The notes below the pieces were generated by a model. The model searched no databases. It was not told the DNA's origin and saw nothing but the letters and a program-made list of their open reading frames with translations. The position numbers were made by a program, and so were the translations under genes. Below are positions 47,716 through 58,366 of a stretch of 64,000 nucleotides of DNA, piece after piece. Source of the DNA: Aphelocoma coerulescens. Lineage: Eukaryota > Chordata > Aves > Passeriformes > Corvidae. The stretch is from NCBI RefSeq assembly GCF_041296385.1, contig NW_027183981.1, positions 2,492,001 to 2,556,000 on the forward strand. Reading direction: 5' to 3'. Numbering within the stretch: position 1 is the first letter of the stretch; each line of letters starts with the position of its first letter.

Positions 47716-48700
47716 TCAGCAGTCTTGGGCTTTCTGGGACTGCCTGATTCAGGGTGGTCTGCGTATGGCAGAGCTGAAAGCAGATGGATCCCCAGTGGGG
47801 ACAACCCCCACTCCAACACTGTCCGTCCTCCAGCAGCCCCCAGATCCAGATACTCCTGTCTCCTGCTGACCCTTTCCTCCCAGAGCTTTCCTTGTGGGAC
47901 AGTCCAGAGCTGACCCCATCCCAAAACCTTTTTGGGTACAAGTAGAATTGACACTGTTCCCACTCAGGCACTTTGAGAAAACAGGGGTGGGCACTGGCCC
48001 CTCTTCCTGGAGACACAGGACCCCAGAATCAGGGAAAACAGGAATGTGGGAGGACTTCGAGTAAAGGGCAGGCAAGTGATTGGGATCTGCAGTCACTGGA
48101 AACACTGGGAAGCACTGGGCAATGTTGATGACCTGCAGACAAGGCTGAGGCTTGGGAAATGCTTTAGGTGTGCTTGTTCACATAAGCAGACCACTCAATT
48201 TCCCTTTCCTCACAGGTCTCCAGCCTCAGAGTAGAATCCAGAGGGGAATGTCCCCTGCCCTGACCCTCACCCTATCCCCCCCACAGCCACCATGCCCGCC
48301 CAAAGCACCTGGGTTCCTCTCTGAACAGCTGCTCCACATGCGGGATGCCAGGGACCCCATTCCCAACAAGGTTCTCACTCCAGCACTGTCCCTGGCTGCA
48401 ATTGGCTGAAAGTCCCCAAAGGCCCTTGTCTGCAATGCCCTGGCCCAGGGCCTGGGCCAACACAGTGCCTCTGCAATGCCCTGGCCCAGGGCCTGGGCCA
48501 ACACTGGCCCTGAGCAGGATGTGCCCATCCCGAGGGATGTGAGGAAGCCTGACCTGTTCCCAGGCAGCCACTGAGGGCTATTTGGGAAAACAGAGGTGCC
48601 CTGTGAGGAGGAGGGATGTTGGTCCCCTGCCTGTATCTCTGATAAACCCTGTTTGCCCAGGGCCTGAGGCACCAGGAAGACATTCAGACATCTTGGACTT
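47716..48700 (-). repeat. Diverged tandem copy of the promoter-region block
   Basis: Positions about 47,790-48,130 match 46,930-47,170, and 48,286-48,695 match 47,341-47,715, in the same order and orientation, at clearly lower identity. The copy includes an internal direct repeat of about 43 bp (GCCCTGGCCCAGGGCCTGGG, twice near 48,440-48,500). No exon 1 is associated with it. Confidence 0.8.
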
Positions 48701-48717
48701 CCAGGAAAGAAAATCCA

Positions 48718-48910
48718 CTGAGGAGTGGTTCCCAAGAGCTGTCCATGGCTGTGATTCCTGTTTGAAATTCCAGGGCATTAGTGAAGGGTTCTGCTTCTCT
48801 CTTTCCACAGGCATGCTGCAAATCTAGGAGAGATGTGTTGTGGGCCAGGTGGGAAAACATTTCAGGCCTTGACTGTTTGCTCTGGAACTTGCCCAAGGAG
48901 CTGCAGTGCC
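48718..48910. repeat. Inverted partner of 51,200-51,415
   Basis: The segment from GTGGTTCCCAAGAGCTGTCC to GGAACTTGCCCAAGGAGCTG reappears reverse-complemented at 51,200-51,415, at roughly 80% identity by eye. It is part of the patchwork of direct and inverted duplications in this region. Confidence 0.75.
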
Positions 48911-49377
48911 CATGGGGGAAGATTTTCCTCGGGAAGGTTGCTGCTTTATGGCCCATGGATGAGAGAGCAGAATGTTCCCATGGGGGATTCTTGAGCAGAT
49001 GGACAAGTGCTGTGATGTCACTGGTGTTCTGATGTGGTTTTGGAAAGGAATTGAGTAAATATCTGTAGGGTCCTAATTGTGGAACATTGGCTGAGGAGGG
49101 CTCCAGGCTGCCTTGGAGATCAGTGCCAGTCAGGGGGATGGCATTGGATGGCCACTGACCATGTGCCAAGAGCCCGGGGAGGATGAGCTGGACACACACA
49201 AAAGCTCCCATTGCAGGCAGATTGGCCCCCCATTTCTAGGAAACCCCATAGGAATGTCCCTGCTGTGAAGAAACTGTCCCTACACTTGTGCCAGCCTTTC
49301 AGGGAGGGTGCGTTTCCCTCTCCTGTCAACAGTTTCCTCTGTGGAAACCATTTACAACAGGGTACTCAGCACAGGAA

Positions 49378-49760
49378 AGGCTCAGACTTCATGCAGCAGT
49401 TCCAGAGGAGGCCACCAAGATGCTCTGAGAGCTGGAGCACATCTGTGACAGAGACAGGATGGAAGAGTCAGGACAGTTAAGCGTGGAGAAGACACCCCAT
49501 TGAGACCTTGTAGGACTTCAAGGCACCTCCGAGGAAGTGTGTGGATAAATGTTTTCATAGGGCCTATGCAAATAGGACAATGGTAGATGGTTTTCAACTA
49601 AAAGAGGGTCGGTTCAGAGCAGAAATAAGGCAAAAAAATTCAATGCTGAGGGTGGTGAAACACTGGCACAGGTTTTCCAGAGAGATGGTGGATGCCCCAT
49701 CACTGTAAATATCCAAGATCGGGTTCAGTGGGGCTCTGAGCAACATGATGGAGTGAAAGA
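49378..49760 (+). mobile_element. CR1 LINE fragment
   Basis: CR1 order is visible: CAGTTCCAGAGGAGGCCACC, a GGAGAAGACACC part, ACTAAAAGAGGGTCGG, and the GGTGGATGCCCC part. Plus orientation, diverged, without the terminal repeats. Confidence 0.8.
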
Positions 49761-49974
49761 TGCCCTGCCCTGTAGTGTCGGCTGCCACCGATGTGGTTGG
49801 TATCTCTTGTAGGATGCAATTTCCCCAGGGAGCAGAGGGAACACTGAGCACCACTGTGAGCAGGAGCATCCTCCCATGGAGACAGGAATATTCTGGATCA
49901 AGTGGCTCAGGCTGCATTGTTTGGCCTCTTTGTAGATGGACACAAGTGTCAGAAGAGACTGAGAACCAGGAGCT

Positions 49975-50470
49975 CCCACAGTGTCTCAGAGTTACCTTTG
50001 GTTCCTTGAGGCCCCACAGTGTCACAGGGTCTCCTTTGGGCCACATGGTCCTACAGTGTCACAGAGTGCCTTTGGTTCCACGAGCCCTCACTGTGTCACA
50101 ACGGTCCTTGGTTCCACAAGGCCCCACATTGTCACAGGGTCCCCTTTCTGCCCTGAGGTCTCACATTGTCAAAGGGTCCCCTTGGTTCCATGAGGCCCTG
50201 CCATGTCCCAATGATCTTTATTTGCAGGAGGCCACACAGTTTCACAGTGATCTCTGGACACCACAAGGCCCTGAGGGATCAAAGTGTCTCCCTTGTTCCA
50301 AAAGGCCCCGCAGTGTCAGAGGGGCCTCTGGATTCCATGAGATGCCACAGTGTCACGGTGTCCCTCAGTTCCATGAAGCCTCAGAGTACTACAATGGTCC
50401 CTGGGATCGATGAGGCCCTGAGGGATCACAATGGATCCTTGGTTCCAGGAGGCCCTGCAGTGTCACAGAT
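49975..50470. repeat. Minisatellite with period of about 43 bp
   Basis: Roughly ten to eleven imperfect units, each containing a CCACAGTGTCACAG-like half and a CCTTGGTTCCATGAGG-like half. Units vary by substitutions and a few indels. There are no spacers of unique sequence, so this is not a CRISPR-like array. Confidence 0.9.
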
Positions 50471-50559
50471 GAGCGGCACTGGAGTGGGAGTAGCACCAGG
50501 GGAGGTTTTGCAGCTGCACTGGAACAGCAGCAGCAGCAGCCACAGAGCAACAGTGGAAC

Positions 50560-50813
50560 AGTGGTGGAACACAAGTCCTATGAGGAGCAGCTGACAGAGC
50601 TGGGGTTGTTTATCTTGGAGAAGAGGAGGCTCACAGGGGACTGTCTCATTCTCTACAACTCCCTGACAGGAGGGCGCAGCCAGGTGGGGCTCAGTCTCCT
50701 CTCCCAGGGAACAGAGACAGGACAAGAGGACACAGTCATAAGCTCCACCATGGGAAGGTTTAGACTGGACATTAGAAAGAATTTATTGACAGAAAGGGTG
50801 ATTGGTCACTGGA
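50560..50813 (+). mobile_element. CR1 LINE fragment truncated at a duplication junction
   Basis: CR1 sequence (GAGGAGCAGCTGACAGAGCT, then GGAGAAGAGGAGGCTC) runs to GATTGGTCACTGGAA. At 50,814 it switches abruptly to the duplicated block also found at 47,344. The junction shows that a duplicated piece was joined into a CR1 copy. Confidence 0.85.
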
Positions 50814-51190
50814 AGCCACTGTGCCCTCCCAGAGCACCTGGGTCCCGCTCTGCACAGCTGCCCCACACAGAGGGCCCAGGGACCCCATCCCCAACAACAC
50901 CATGACTCCAGCACTGTCCTTGCCTGGGACATGTCCACAGCTCCCCAAGGCCCTTGTCCCCACACAGTGTCTCTGCAATGTCCTGGCCCTGGGCCCAGGC
51001 CAGCGCTGGCCCTGAGCAGGATGTGCCCATCCCAAGGGATATGGGTAAGCAGGGACTTGTCCTCAGGCAGCCAGTCTGAGCTAATTCAGGAAACAGAGGT
51101 CCCCAGTCAGGAGGAGGTACGTTGGTTCCCTGCCAGCATCTCTGATAAACCCTGTTTACCCAGGGCCTGAGGCACCAGGAAGACATTCAA
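50814..51190 (-). repeat. Third copy of the promoter-region block
   Basis: Nearly identical to 47,344-47,708 (about two differences seen in 370 bp) and the reverse complement of about 52,945-53,300. Sequence on either side differs from the other copies. Confidence 0.95.
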
Positions 51191-52340
51191 CAGTCTTGGG
51201 CTTCCCAGTGACTGCAGCTTCCTTGGGCAAGTTCCACAGAAAACAGGCAAGGCAGTCACCTGAAATGTTTTCCCAGCTAGCCCAAAACAGATTTCTGATG
51301 GATCCACAGGGTCCCTGTGGAAAGAGAGAAGTAGAAACCTTCACTAATGCCCCGGAAAGTCAAACAAAAACCACAGCCATGGACAGCTCTTGGGAACCAC
51401 TTCTCCATGCATTTTTCCTTCTTGGAAGCCGGGACAGGCATCTGGATCCACCTGGGAACACAACCAGGGACACCTGGAATTCCCCGTGGCTCAGGAAAAC
51501 CTCCCATGGTCTTGAGAACCCAAACCAGGTTTTCACACTCGCCCTTTGATTTGCAGCTTGGGTCTCCTCAAAAGACTTCTCCTCACACCCTTGTGGGCAG
51601 AGCACTAAACCAGAGCAGGATTTTCCTGTCCCAGGGGCTGCTCGATGGATTTGGAAGTGGATGGGTCTGGGAATCACAGCTAGAAGGAATGTGGCACATC
51701 TCAGACAGGGGAGGAGTTTGCAAAGGAACCGTGGGAGCCTGTTGGAAGCTTGGGGGCTGATTGGGAGAGACCAGATCCCTCTCAACAAATGGGACTTGTG
51801 TCTTGTCCAGCCTGGGAAGGAGGGCTTGAAACTGGGGATGTCAGGGGAAGGGCAGAGTTCCAGAGAGCACCCAGACAGCAAGACAAGGCTCCCATGGGGA
51901 TAATTCAGGAAAGGAAGGCAGCCCAGGAAATGGCCACAAGACAGGTCAAGGGGGTGTCCTCTTGCATCCCTCCTGGGATACAGACACTCTGCAATGCCTC
52001 GCTGAAGGGCCTGGGTCTCAAATCACAAGGGATGGGAAGAAAACCCAGAGACTGAGAGATGTGCGGTTGTGAGACTTGGATGTCTCCAAGAGATGGAGGG
52101 ATGGCTCCATGGTTGCAGTGCTCTTGGGAATGGCTCCAGGGGTTTCAGAAAAGCAGGACAGGAAGGGGAGTGGTGGAGTTGCCCTTTTTGAAGGATAAGT
52201 CCAGCCTCAGGGCTCTCTGACCCAGGAGAGCAGGGAGAAGGAATGGTGAAGCAAAGACATTCCCATGGTCTGTGGGGAAATCAGTCAGAGATCCCCTGGG
52301 CAAACTTGGCATCCTGAAGTCTGAGGGCCCTGACAGAGGC
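51191..52340. other. Duplicated and unassigned DNA
   Basis: Its first part (51,200-51,415) is the inverted partner of 48,718-48,910. The rest has short frames on both strands with no domain. I see no gene. Confidence 0.5.
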
Positions 52341-52344
52341 ATTC

Positions 52345-52760
52345 AGGAGCACTGAGGGAGCTGGGGGACACCACAGCCAGGCCTCTCATGACAATCTTTG
52401 CCAGGCCGTGGCAGTCAGGAGAGGGGCCTAAGGGCTGGAAGGAAGCGAGTGTCATCCCACTCTTCCCAAAGGGCAGCAGGGAGCCAGGGAAGTGCAGGAC
52501 AGGCAGCCTCCCCTGCACCCCTGCACTGGTATGGAATGGCTCATCCTGGAGGCTGTCTCAGCACAAGGATGCCAGGGAGGTGAACATGAGTGGTCAGCAT
52601 AGATTGACTAAAGGGAATCATGCTTGGCCAACAGGAATTTCTTCCACCATCAGACAACACTCTGGATGGATGAGGGGAGTGGATTTTGTGAGCCTGGAGT
52701 CCAGAAGGCTTTGGACACTGTCCCCATATTGGGACTCCAGCCTTTGCTGAGGGCAGCAAG
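52345..52760 (+). mobile_element. CR1 LINE fragment from the reverse-transcriptase ORF
   Basis: The block shows the CR1 segment with AGTGTCATCCCACTCTTCCC, then AAGGGCAGCAGGGAGCCAGG, then CAGAAGGCTTTGGACACTGTCC, the last encoding part of the reverse-transcriptase region. Plus orientation, full of stops. Confidence 0.8.
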
Positions 52761-52944
52761 GGAGCATCAAGGGTGTAGGGTGCTCCTGGAGCAGCTCCTG
52801 CCTGCCTGTGTCCCTAGCTCTGCCTGCCTCTGCAGACTCTCCCCGCTGCCAGGTCTGCAGGGAGCCCAGGCCCGAAGGCTGCCTGAACCTCCCCCACATG
52901 TGGGCATGCCCACATTGCCCCTCATCAGGCAGTCCCAGGAAGAA

Positions 52945-54011
52945 CAAGATTGCTGAGTGTCTTCCTGATGCCTCATGCCCTGGGTAAAAAGGGCTTATCA
53001 GAGATGCTGGCCGGGGACCAACATAGCACCTCCTCACAGGGCACCTCTATTTGCCCAGTTAACTCCAGTGGCTGCCTGGGGATGGGCACATCCTGCTCAG
53101 GGCCAGCGCTGGCCTGGGCCCAGGGCCAGGACATTGCAGAGACACTGTGTGGGGACAAGGGCCTTGGGGAGCTGTGGACATGTCCCAGGCAAGGACAGTG
53201 CTGGAGTCATGGTGTTGTTGGGGATGGGGTCCCTGGGCCCTCTGTGTGGGGCAGCTGTGCAGAGCGGGACCCAGGTGCTCTGGGAGGGCACAGTGGCTGC
53301 AGGTGTGACAGGGTGAGGGTCAGGGCAGGGGACATTCCCCTCTGGACTCTGCCCTAGGGGTGGAGATGGGACCAGTTTGAGGCATGCAATGCAGGAAAAG
53401 GGGGTGGTATGGATTTAGGAACTGCCACACCTGAGTAATTCCCTAAGTCTCAGCCTTGTGTGCAGCTGATCACCATCCCCCAGTGCTCCCCAGTGCTCCC
53501 CATTGTCTCCAGTGACTGCAGATCCCAGTTATGGGGCTGATTGCATTGCCCATGGCCCCGTTGTTCTCCCACATGTTGGGTTTGAGGCTGGGGTCAGCTC
53601 TGGGGTGTCCCACAGGGAAAGCTCTGGGAGGGAAGGGGCAGCGGGAGATGGGGGATCTGGCTGTGGGGACTGCTGGAGGATGGATTGTGTTGGAGTGTGG
53701 GGTGTCCACACAGGGTCCCCAGCTGACTTTGACTCCCTGCCAATCCCCTGGGCCCCCAGAGATTCTGGGGCCCTTCCAGGGGCAGCTGCCCCATACAGGA
53801 AGCTGGAGGGATGCTGGGCAAGGTGGGATGTGTGGCACAGGTGGGATGGACTCTGTGCCAGGGCCGGGCTTGTGGCTAGGGCTGGGGACTGTGGCAAGCT
53901 GAGCTTTGGCCTGGGGGCTGTTGGGGAGGGCACAGGGAGGAGTCCCGGCAAGGATAAAGGTGCTCCTGGCCCAGTGCAGCCTCAGCCAGCGCTGCCCAGT
54001 GTGAGAGGAAG
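52945..54011 (+). repeat. Inverted-duplication arm B (promoter region of the peptide gene)
   Basis: Reverse complement of arm A (46,362-47,715) without the inserted LTR. It leads directly into the first exon at 54,012. Arm B retains the segment of about 32 bp missing in arm A and the unoccupied LTR target site. Confidence 0.9.
53952..53959 (+). promoter_or_regulatory. TATA-like box of the peptide gene
   Basis: GGATAAAGG about 55 bp before the ATG, followed by a short leader. The same box and spacing occur in the inverted copy upstream of 46,361, which supports function. Confidence 0.5.
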
Positions 54012-56252
54012 ATGAAGGTGGCTGTGCTCAGCGTGGCCCTGCTCTTCTCCATCCTGCTGTGCCCCCTGGCACAGGCCAAGGTGAAGCACCAGCCCAATGG
54101 TGTCCCCACACCCTCCCCTTTCTGGCCTCCCATCCCACCCTTTTGGTATCCCTTCAGGAATTTCCTCCCTGCTCTCTCCTCTGTGTCTTAGCCAGCCTCC
54201 CCAAACGCCCTCCCACTGACCATTCCCAAGGCCTTTCCTTCCAAGGCCCCCCTCAATCCTTTGCCTTTCCTCCTGGCCACTGCAGCGCTGTCTCCTAATA
54301 CCATTCCTGGACTCACCCCCTGCTCCCAAACCCTCTCTCAGTCCTGTCACTTTTGTCCTCACCCATCCTCGTTCTTCTGTCCCCACCAAATCCCTCTCTT
54401 GCACTCTTACGTCCCTACACCACAAATCCTTTCTCCTGCCCTGTACTCTACACTGCACCCCTTCCACCCCACAAGGTCCAATCCAGACCAAGCCTTTGTT
54501 CTCCTTTCCCAGGCACTCCTGGAAGGAACTGAAAATGATCTCTGAGAGGTGAGTGGGGTGCTGGGATTGGAGGGCATCCCCGTCTTGGTTTTTTGGAGAC
54601 AAAATTTTAGGAGGAAATGCTCCGGAATGAGCACCTCCTCCAAAGGGGAAGGGCCTCCCCCTTTCCTCCGCCAATGAAACAAATTAACAACAGCAGGTGA
54701 AAGTGGAAAAAAAACCCAAACTGTTCATTAACACGGAACAAAACAGGGCAGGAAAGAAAAAAACCCTCAAAATACAACAAATGCCGGGAGAGGGAAAAAA
54801 CACACGGGCTTGCAACTGGTCCCCCCAGCCTCCGGGAAGGGGAAAGAGGAGTCCACACAGCAGCCTGGAGCAGGGCAGGTGGAAAAAACCTCTTGACTCC
54901 CTGGCACAGGTCCTCCTCCCCACAGCAGGCAAAACTGGAGAACAGATGGAAAAAACCCGCTGCCTCTCTGTCGCCAGTCCTTCTCCTCGCAGCAAGCGAA
55001 GCTGGAGGACCTCTGCATCTCCTCACTCAATGACTTGGCCTTCCCTGGGGTTCAGACCAGCCGGAGCCACCCTGCGGGCCCGCTGGGGCCACCCCACATG
55101 CTCCTAGGGCCAGAGAGAAGGGAAGGAAGGCAGGGAGGGCAAGGGGAGGGAAGGGAAAAAAAGAACCAACAAAACCTTTTTTCCAGCAAGTGAGAACACA
55201 AAAAACCCAAGAAGCAGTGCAGCGCCCCCAGTGCACTCAGTCTGGAGCACGGCAGAGAGCGTTGTAGCCAGAGCTGTTGGGCCGAGCCACTGAACCAACC
55301 CACACCTGGGTCCTGTGGCTCTTGCCCAACACCCTGGGTCCATCTTAAAGACACAGCATCCTTGGGCATGAAGCAGATAGTTAAGGAATTAAATGGCCTC
55401 ATAACATCACCCCAGGACACTCCCACCTGGGAATTTGGGGGCAGTTTGATCCCCCCATCCTTTGCTGACACTGGGGACATCCCGGTGACCAGCGAGGTCT
55501 CCTGGTTTCTCTGCAGGTGGATGTAGACAACATTGAGATCCTGAAGATGCCTCTGGTGGCTACTAGGACTTCTGCCAGTGTCAGACCCTCCCCTTGCATG
55601 GCCCCCACACTCCAGGCCATCCCAGTCTGACCCAGCACAACCCAGTGCAGCCCTGCTGACACCCCAGACACTTCCCCTGCCCCATGGATCCTCCCCAGGG
55701 AACCCCTTGCCCAGGGCCCCTGTTGCATTGTCATCCTGGGACCCCAGCACCCTCTGCATGGCCCAGGCCGCAACCCCTGCCCCAGCTGTGCCTCTTGGCC
55801 AGGACCCCCCTGCCTCTGGGCAGGAGCACAGCAACTCCTGCACCCCATTGCTCCCTGCAGGCTCCTTCCCCAAGGACCCCTTTGCTTCCCCCTTTCCTCC
55901 CAGTGCAGCCCAGTGCCCCCAGTGTGTCTCTAATGCTGCCTTTGTCCCCAGCCCTCTCTGGATGAAAAGCTGGAGGCTCTTCTGCAGCAGAAGCACCTTG
56001 CTGCCTCTCTGGATGCCTAGGTGAGCAGTGCCTGCAGGGAGAGGGGTGGGGACAACACCCCTCTCATGCCCCAGTGGGTACCAGAGGTCATGTTCTGGGT
56101 TTTTTCTTTTAGGATTAGAAGTTGTGGGGACACCGGTGTTCTGTTCCCCTCCAGCGGCATGAGGAGATGATCATCCCTGCATGTACCCCCTGAACCCTTT
56201 GAGCCCAGGGCCAATTCCCCTGAATGATCAATAAACCCTTTTGGCAAAGCTA
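54012..56252 (+). pseudogene. Short secreted-peptide gene of unknown family, one in-frame stop as modelled
   Basis: I do not recognise this family. Five exons fit consensus splice sites, all in phase 0. Exon 1 (54012-54080) encodes a 23-residue signal peptide region ending QAK at AAG/GTGAAG. Exon 2 (54513-54548) is 36 nt between TTTCCCAG and GAG/GTGAGT. Exon 3 (55517-55555) follows TTTCTCTGCAG but has a weak donor. Exon 4 (55952-56020) encodes PSLDEKLEALLQQKHLAAS and ends at TAG/GTGAGC. Exon 5 (56113 to about 56252) is untranslated with AATAAA at 56230. Exon 2 contains TGA (54543-54545), which a single C-to-T change in CGA would explain. Without it the product would be about 70 residues. A signal exon, tiny phase-0 exons and a non-coding last exon recall SCPP-type genes, but that is only an analogy. 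A solo LTR sits in intron 2. Confidence 0.45.
54582..55409 (-). mobile_element. Probable solo LTR in intron 2 of the peptide gene
   Basis: Read on the minus strand, the block starts TGATGTTATGAGGCC, passes a GTGTCTTTAAGATGGACCC segment, has several degenerate repeats containing GTTTTTTCC, and ends CTCCAAAAAACCAAGAC. This layout resembles long songbird retroviral LTRs. The polyadenylation-like segment reads AATGAA. Target duplication is not clear beyond CCC. Confidence 0.5.
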
Positions 56253-56457
56253 CACTCTGTGTCCCTGCGTGTCCGTGGGTCTGGATTTCCTCTTTCCCAG
56301 TGGCTGGGGGAAGTCAGGCCAGGTGCAGTTGCTCTGTGATGGGCTCTGCTTCCTTGACAGAGTCCATGCTCTCCCCCAGATAAATTGTGTACTGGGAGTT
56401 GTGCAGGGTCTGGGGGGAGGGTTTGAGTGGGTGGGTGGGTGTCCAGGTGGTGATAAA

Positions 56458-56753
56458 TGTTGCAGTGGGGATACTGCAACATGCCTATATCCAACCAGGA
56501 GTCCCGTGGAAAAGAAATATATACGGACGGATTCTTGCTAGATGTTTCAAAGATGTTTATTTCCCCAGCCGCATGGCCGGGCTCTGCCGAGAGACTCTGC
56601 TACAGTCACAGGACCCGAGCTGCTTTGCCCGCGCAGGGGAACACAAACCAACCAATGGGGAACGAGGCTGACCAGGGGCAGGGAAACCCCGTGTGTCTGT
56701 GCTCTTAGGGCCCCTCTCCCAGGGCTACATGGCAGGGGGAGGAGACCCCAACA
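56458..56753 (-). repeat. 3-prime LTR of the Y-box-carrying element
   Basis: 296 bp, TGTTGGGGTCTCC to CTGCAACA in minus orientation. AATAAA lies in the centre (GGGGAAATAAACATC). It matches the other LTR except at four transitions. Confidence 0.95.
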
Positions 56754-56970
56754 TCTCACCCATTTTATTTTAATAAAAGGAGAATGAAGACAACTGGATA
56801 ACCATAACAAGAACAGTTTCAAAACAAAACAAGCCACCCTCCTGAGTCTTTAAATGTCCAAACAGATTCTGTGGAACATCTTAGGGCTGACAGAAGGGAG
56901 ACAGAACTCTCTGGACATGCCTGTGGGGAAACTGAGGCAGGAGAGGGTTCAATCTCTTCCCTCCCCCTTT

Positions 56971-58269
56971 TCATCCCCCCATCGGCATCGGAGAGGAATT
57001 GTAGGGGAAACAATTGGCAAAGGCAGGGTTTTGTGAGGGGAACCATGGATGAAAAAACGGATTGGGAATACACTGGGGGTAATAGGACATAGGGTAAAAG
57101 GGAAAGGTGGGATTAGGAAAGGGAGACTGTAGGGGGGGTTTACAATGGAGATATTGTCTAACATGACTACGATTTTTTGCATATATACTGCCTTTTACAG
57201 GAACACCATCAGGCCCAGTGACCTGTGATGCTTGTAACTCTTTTCTACCTTGTATGATTTTGAATTCCACCACCTCTCCATCTCCCAAGCTTGGGATGCA
57301 TTTTTCAGGGTTATTCTTTTTAATAGCAGTTCTATGCACGAATATGTCTTGCTGGTTATCACATCTTGTTATAAAACCATAGTTTTGTTTAACATTATAC
57401 CATTTCACTGTCCCTAAGATCTTAGCTACTATGGTCTTTTCCTTTTTCCGAGTGGCTGCTGTTTTCTGTCTCGCTGTGTCTTTGCTCTCTCTTTCGGTCG
57501 CTCCCGTGTTGGAATTATCGGCGCGCTTTTCCCAGGGTCGCGTTTGGGGCCGCGCGGGCCGGGCCGGGCCGCGCCGCTCCGTTCTCCGTGCGTCGCCTCC
57601 TCTGGTCGCAGCTGCGTTGCCACTGCCAGGCGCTGCATCTCGGCCAGGCCCCCGAGCGATGACCCCCCCGTGCCCTGCTCCAGCGCGCGTTTCGGCTGGG
57701 CACGGCTCCACTCTGCCGCCAGCCGCCGCCCGCGCGCCACCCCTCTCGTTCAGGCGCTCACGGGGCTCGCTCCACCACGCGCTGCGCGGGGCCGGGCGGG
57801 CACTGCCGGGCCGCGCCGCTCCTGCCGCGCCTCGCTCCGCCACTGACACTGCGGCCCGCGTGGCTCTGCCCGCACACGGGAACCGTCTCGCTGCTGCTCG
57901 CAGAGCGCTCGGTGCACGTGGCCGAGGCCGCACGGTCCCTGAGCCAGGCTTCCCTTCGCCAGGACACAGCTGACATTGCTCAACAGTCTCGGTTATTAAA
58001 TAATATTCACGAAAATATTCTTCCATCGGCATATATTTTGACTCAAATATTAACTGGGTCCAAACGGTCTTCCAAAAGCTCTTGGTAAGAATTAGATCCC
58101 AAGAAACATAGAAAAAGTCCTTAAACAACCATGCCAGGAAGTGTTTCAGTTCTTTCTGAGCTTGAATCAAGCTAAAATTTACAAACCGTTGTTCAAGAAT
58201 CATTTTAAGTTTAAGATAAATGTCCATATGCGGCTCTGAAAGCCAAGAGTCTTCCCACGGTTCCTCCAT
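56971..58269 (-). CDS. Gag-matrix / Y-box cold-shock domain fusion protein
   Basis: An uninterrupted 432-codon frame starts at AACAATGG, a strong context, about 118 bp after the LTR. Residues 1-100 resemble a beta/ERVK-like matrix domain (WLFKDFFYVSWDLIL, then SFWKTVW). Residues 101-275 are a basic, Ala/Arg/Gly-rich linker from CpG-dense DNA, looking like translated 5-prime UTR and N-terminal sequence of a host gene. Residues 278-368 are a cold-shock domain of vertebrate Y-box type, with RNP1 (KWYNVKQNYGFI), RNP2 (DIFVHRTAI), KKNNP and VTGPDGVPVKGS. Y-box proteins bind single-stranded RNA and DNA and control mRNA storage and translation. The C-terminal 60 residues are rich in Pro, Phe and Tyr, replacing the basic/acidic repeats of YBX1-3. 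The region is intronless, as expected of capture through RNA. An open frame of this length and GC content suggests recent function. Confidence 0.88.
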   Translation of the reverse strand: MEEPWEDSWLSEPHMDIYLKLKMILEQRFVNFSLIQAQKELKHFLAWLFKDFFYVSWDLILTKSFWKTVWTQLIFESKYMPMEEYFREYYLITETVEQCQLCPGEGKPGSGTVRPRPRAPSALRAAARRFPCAGRATRAAVSVAERGAAGAARPGSARPAPRSAWWSEPRERLNERGGARAAAGGRVEPCPAETRAGAGHGGVIARGPGRDAAPGSGNAAATRGGDARRTERRGPARPARPQTRPWEKRADNSNTGATERESKDTARQKTAATRKKEKTIVAKILGTVKWYNVKQNYGFITRCDNQQDIFVHRTAIKKNNPEKCIPSLGDGEVVEFKIIQGRKELQASQVTGPDGVPVKGSIYAKNRSHVRQYLHCKPPLQSPFPNPTFPFYPMSYYPQCIPNPFFHPWFPSQNPAFANCFPYNSSPMPMGG

Positions 58270-58366
58270 TGTTTAGATATGGAATAGCAAAACAAAACCA
58301 AGAAGAAGAATCCAAAGTTTCCAGGGTTTACTCACACAAAGTCGCTTAGGGATCGGGGATCGTTCT

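Noticed and set aside
49975..50470. CRISPR-like array
   Set aside because: Units are contiguous and imperfect, there are no unique spacers, and the genome is eukaryotic.
55052..55996. 314-codon minus-strand frame
   Set aside because: It overlaps a probable LTR and the exons of the peptide gene on the other strand, and shows no domain.
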